DNA of 64,000 nucleotides from Sphagnum compactum (Eukaryota; Bryophyta; Sphagnopsida; Sphagnales), in the NCBI GenBank assembly GCA_965153455.1, contig OZ234499.1, positions 8,318,515 through 8,382,514 on the forward strand, given 5' to 3'. This document shows, piece after piece, positions 61,301-64,000 of the stretch. The number at the start of each line of letters is the position of its first letter. The first letter of the stretch is position 1. The notes under the pieces were generated by a model that worked only from the letters and a program-made list of their open reading frames with translations, was not told where the DNA came from and ran no database searches. A program made the position numbers and the translations under genes.

Positions 61301-64000
61301 TTTCTGATGTAATGTAAAATTAGTTCTTTATTGGTGCTTTTGTGAAAATTGCAAGTTCTTTGATAAGTTGGAAAATAACCAAAACTAGATTCTGGTTCTT
61401 TCATTTTCAGAATTTTCAAATAGCCCAAAATCAAGAAATATTTTGATTTAAATATTTTTTTAAAACTTGGAACCTAAGGTTATTAGCAAAATTATCAAAA
61501 TTTTATTAATGATAATTCATCAAAATTGGTTAGGTAGGACATATTTAGCTTCTATAAATCATCTTTTGGATAGTTGCAAATTAATAGAGTTGGTTTAACA
61601 AGTAAAAAGGAAGGGAAAGGTGTCTTTTTGGTTTCTCCATTTTCAAAGTGTTTTTTTTCCAACACCATAGTCACAATCAATTTTTAAATATTTTATACAC
61701 CAATTTGCATCCTATTTATTTTCAATTGAATTGAATTTGCATTCAAGGTGCATGCGATGTAATTTAATATTCATTCAAATGAAATTTAATTTCCATATGA
61801 TCAATTGATTTTTATTATCGGTTGATCATCATTAGTAGAGCATAGGAATGTGGAGCCCAAATCAAACACCCACCCAACACTAGTTGAAGTTCAAGACCTT
61901 AGCTATTTAATATGTGTTTTGTTTTATCTTAACATGTTCTTCAAACCTTAGACATAAAACCTTTGAATTGTCAGTTTTTATTTAGTTGCACTTCTCCAAT
62001 TTTAGTTCCATTGTCAACTCCCATTTTAATTTGATTTTGTTAGGTAATATGAGTTGGCAATTGCGGGAATTGCACCAAGAATCCACATGTTTTTATTGGA
62101 AGGGATAAGTTTTACTTGCAAAAATTACCTTGACATGATACTAAATGGTTATTAAGTTGGGCGTTGGGTTATGTATTTCAAAACCAACCCTTATGCATAA
62201 AAAGTGAGTATTATCAAAATAAATATCCAAAGAAATTGGTAAGCAAGGGTATTTCTTAAACAAGCAAATTGATAGTCAGCTAGTTTTTAAAAAAAATTAA
62301 ATCCAATTAATTGATACCTTATGTGGGAAAGATTTTTTTTCACAAGGACCTTACCTTTTGCTAAGTATGGGAAAAAATGGGACACTAGTAAACACTAGTG
62401 TTCTTTAGTTATTAAAAGTTAGATGTAACCTCAATATATGGATGCAACATTTTATTTTTTCTAAAGAGGAGGATATGGGTCCAAATGTTATTGTAATTTT
62501 CATTCCAAAATGATTATGTATTCAAATTTTTTTTTTTGCCTTTGGTAGTTATGGATAAGTTAGTTTTCAAACTTAAAGAAGTTACAAATATTTACAAAGG
62601 TGATGCATACTTGAATTCTATATTGTTTACCATAGTGACAATCCAATCAAGGTTTTTTGGTTATAAACTTAGTATAAGTGTTGCAAAGATGTCAACACCT
62701 TAGCAAGACTAAACATTTGTTTTGCTTAAATTGTGACCTGGGAATGCCAAAAATGCAACAGTTGGAAGTTGCTTTTCATTGATGTGCCACCTAGCAAGGG
62801 GATCTTCACATGCAATTGGGAGTACAGGCAATCTTTTGAACAAATATCTCTTTAAGAACAAGTGTTCATGAAGTTTCCTCCATAGAGGTTCCAACACCAA
62901 ATATGTTAGTGTTACCTTCAAGTTGTTCATTAATTAGGTGAATCAACTTTGCATTCTTCAACATTAGGGTTTAATTGATGAAAACAAGTCATAAGAAGGG
63001 GAATGATTTCTTTGACATCATATTCAGTTGCAACATGGACTATGTTCCTATGACCCACATAATTTTCCACAACATGCAAATGTGAATACAAAATTCAACA
63101 TTATGGCAAGCATTTATGAACTTGATTTGAATCATAAGCTTTCAAAAAAATGAAGAACTGTTTTAGCACTTTCATAATTTCTTGTTGTATATTTTTTTAT
63201 AAGAGGACGAATTTATTGTCAAGTTCATTAGAATTTTAATCCCATTTGAGACCTATTCAAATTCAACTTCCATGCAAACTATTAGGGCAATAAATGTAGT
63301 TAGGGCAATAAACAATAATCAATGACCCTTTGATTGCTTCATCACACAAGATGTGACCATAGAATTTAGAACATTTGTGATTGCTTCTATAGTCGCCTGC
63401 ACCTTAGCCTTACAAACTTTTTGTTGTAAGAACAATGTCATATGCTACCCATAACACAAAACAATGGTTTTTTTGAATTGCAACATCTTTTCAAACATGA
63501 TCGTTTTATTGGCAAATTTAGTTTTCATTAGAGTTTTCAAATTTTAGTGTTGTACACCACTTTCAACACATCCCATCTCCCATTCATGGATCCAAATTCT
63601 TTAAAGAATACCAAAATATTGTCACAATGTCACTCTTTTTTATATTCTCTTACATAGTCCCATTTGACCATGTAAAAACACAAAATGGATGAGATTGATG
63701 GAATCTAGAATTTTAGTGGTCTAAAATATGGTATAATTTATAAAATATTTAACACATTTTGATTCATTTATATTAATGGGGATCAAAATATAGGATGGAA
63801 AAGGTCTCCATTAAAGACTAGGTCCTTTTAGTTTTGAGTGATACACTTTCAAGAATTTGGACCCTCATATCTCGCCTTTCTTGATTTTTTTGTCAATGTG
63901 ATTGACTTTTGCAAACTAGCTCAAGGGCATTCTTCACATGACATGTTTTAGTCTTACAACAACCTTGTCATCATTTGTGACATATTAAACATGTTTTATA
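58373..64000. other. HTH-gene 3' region, then AT-rich spacer to the window end
   Basis: The segment 58373-59110 is probably 3' untranslated sequence of the HTH gene. Beyond about 60500 the DNA is AT-rich with poly-T runs; near 61871-61890 cacccaacactagttgaagt is a diverged copy of the motif at 34288. Short frames here show no recognisable domain. The window ends in this spacer. Confidence 0.45.

Noticed and set aside
1-64000. CRISPR arrays, operons, bacterial promoters or rRNA genes
   Set aside because: None present; all gene structure is eukaryotic, and the tandem repeats lack the regular short repeat-spacer pattern.

Overview
The window is nuclear DNA from a land plant. It carries spliced plant-type genes (a phytocyanin, an RGLG-type RING ligase, a universal stress protein), a phenylalanine ammonia-lyase relative, TTTAGGG-type telomere repeats, and long AT-rich repeat-filled spacers. 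One gene encodes IFT140, a component of the cilium transport machinery. Flowering plants and conifers have lost this machinery, so the plant probably makes swimming sperm (bryophyte, lycophyte or fern, less likely cycad or Ginkgo). A nuclear copy of mitochondrial cob reads almost entirely as the mature protein sequence, which suggests a donor mitochondrion with little C-to-U editing. I cannot name the species.

Layout: 634-1279, a two-exon phytocyanin lacking copper ligands. 1.6-8.4 kb, AT-rich spacer with repeat remnants. 8447-17281, 26 coding exons of IFT140 in intact frame, starting only in the second WD40 propeller; about the first 490 residues are not found. 18003-18074, tRNA-Gly(UCC) on the minus strand. 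18-31.5 kb, repeat-rich: a decayed reverse-transcriptase element (21.7-28.4 kb) containing a complete-ended hAT transposon (23343-26224, 8-bp target duplication, broken transposase). 31545-33533, an intronless ammonia-lyase-family ORF without the catalytic triad, followed after four bases by a palindrome of telomere repeats. 33.6-39.7 kb, AT-rich spacer. 39691-39936 minus, a candidate secreted peptide divergent from 40053-44160, an 11-exon RGLG-type E3 ligase. 44.2-49.4 kb, spacer with a MITE-like element. 49472-49745, a GC-rich tandem repeat ahead of a universal stress protein gene (50054-52460). 54378-54830, nuclear mitochondrial cob fragment. 55066-55257, tRNA-derived SINE. 57761-58372, a protein with Pipsqueak and CENP-B/Tc5 DNA-binding domains but no transposase domain. 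58.4-64 kb, spacer.

The genes are independently transcribed and show no shared pathway. The strongest candidates for something undescribed are the catalytically dead ammonia-lyase relative with its telomeric palindrome, the N-terminally shortened IFT140, the transposase-derived DNA-binding protein and the candidate secreted peptide. Exon borders were set by hand from GT/AG sites, frame continuity and family similarity recalled from memory; no searches were run.
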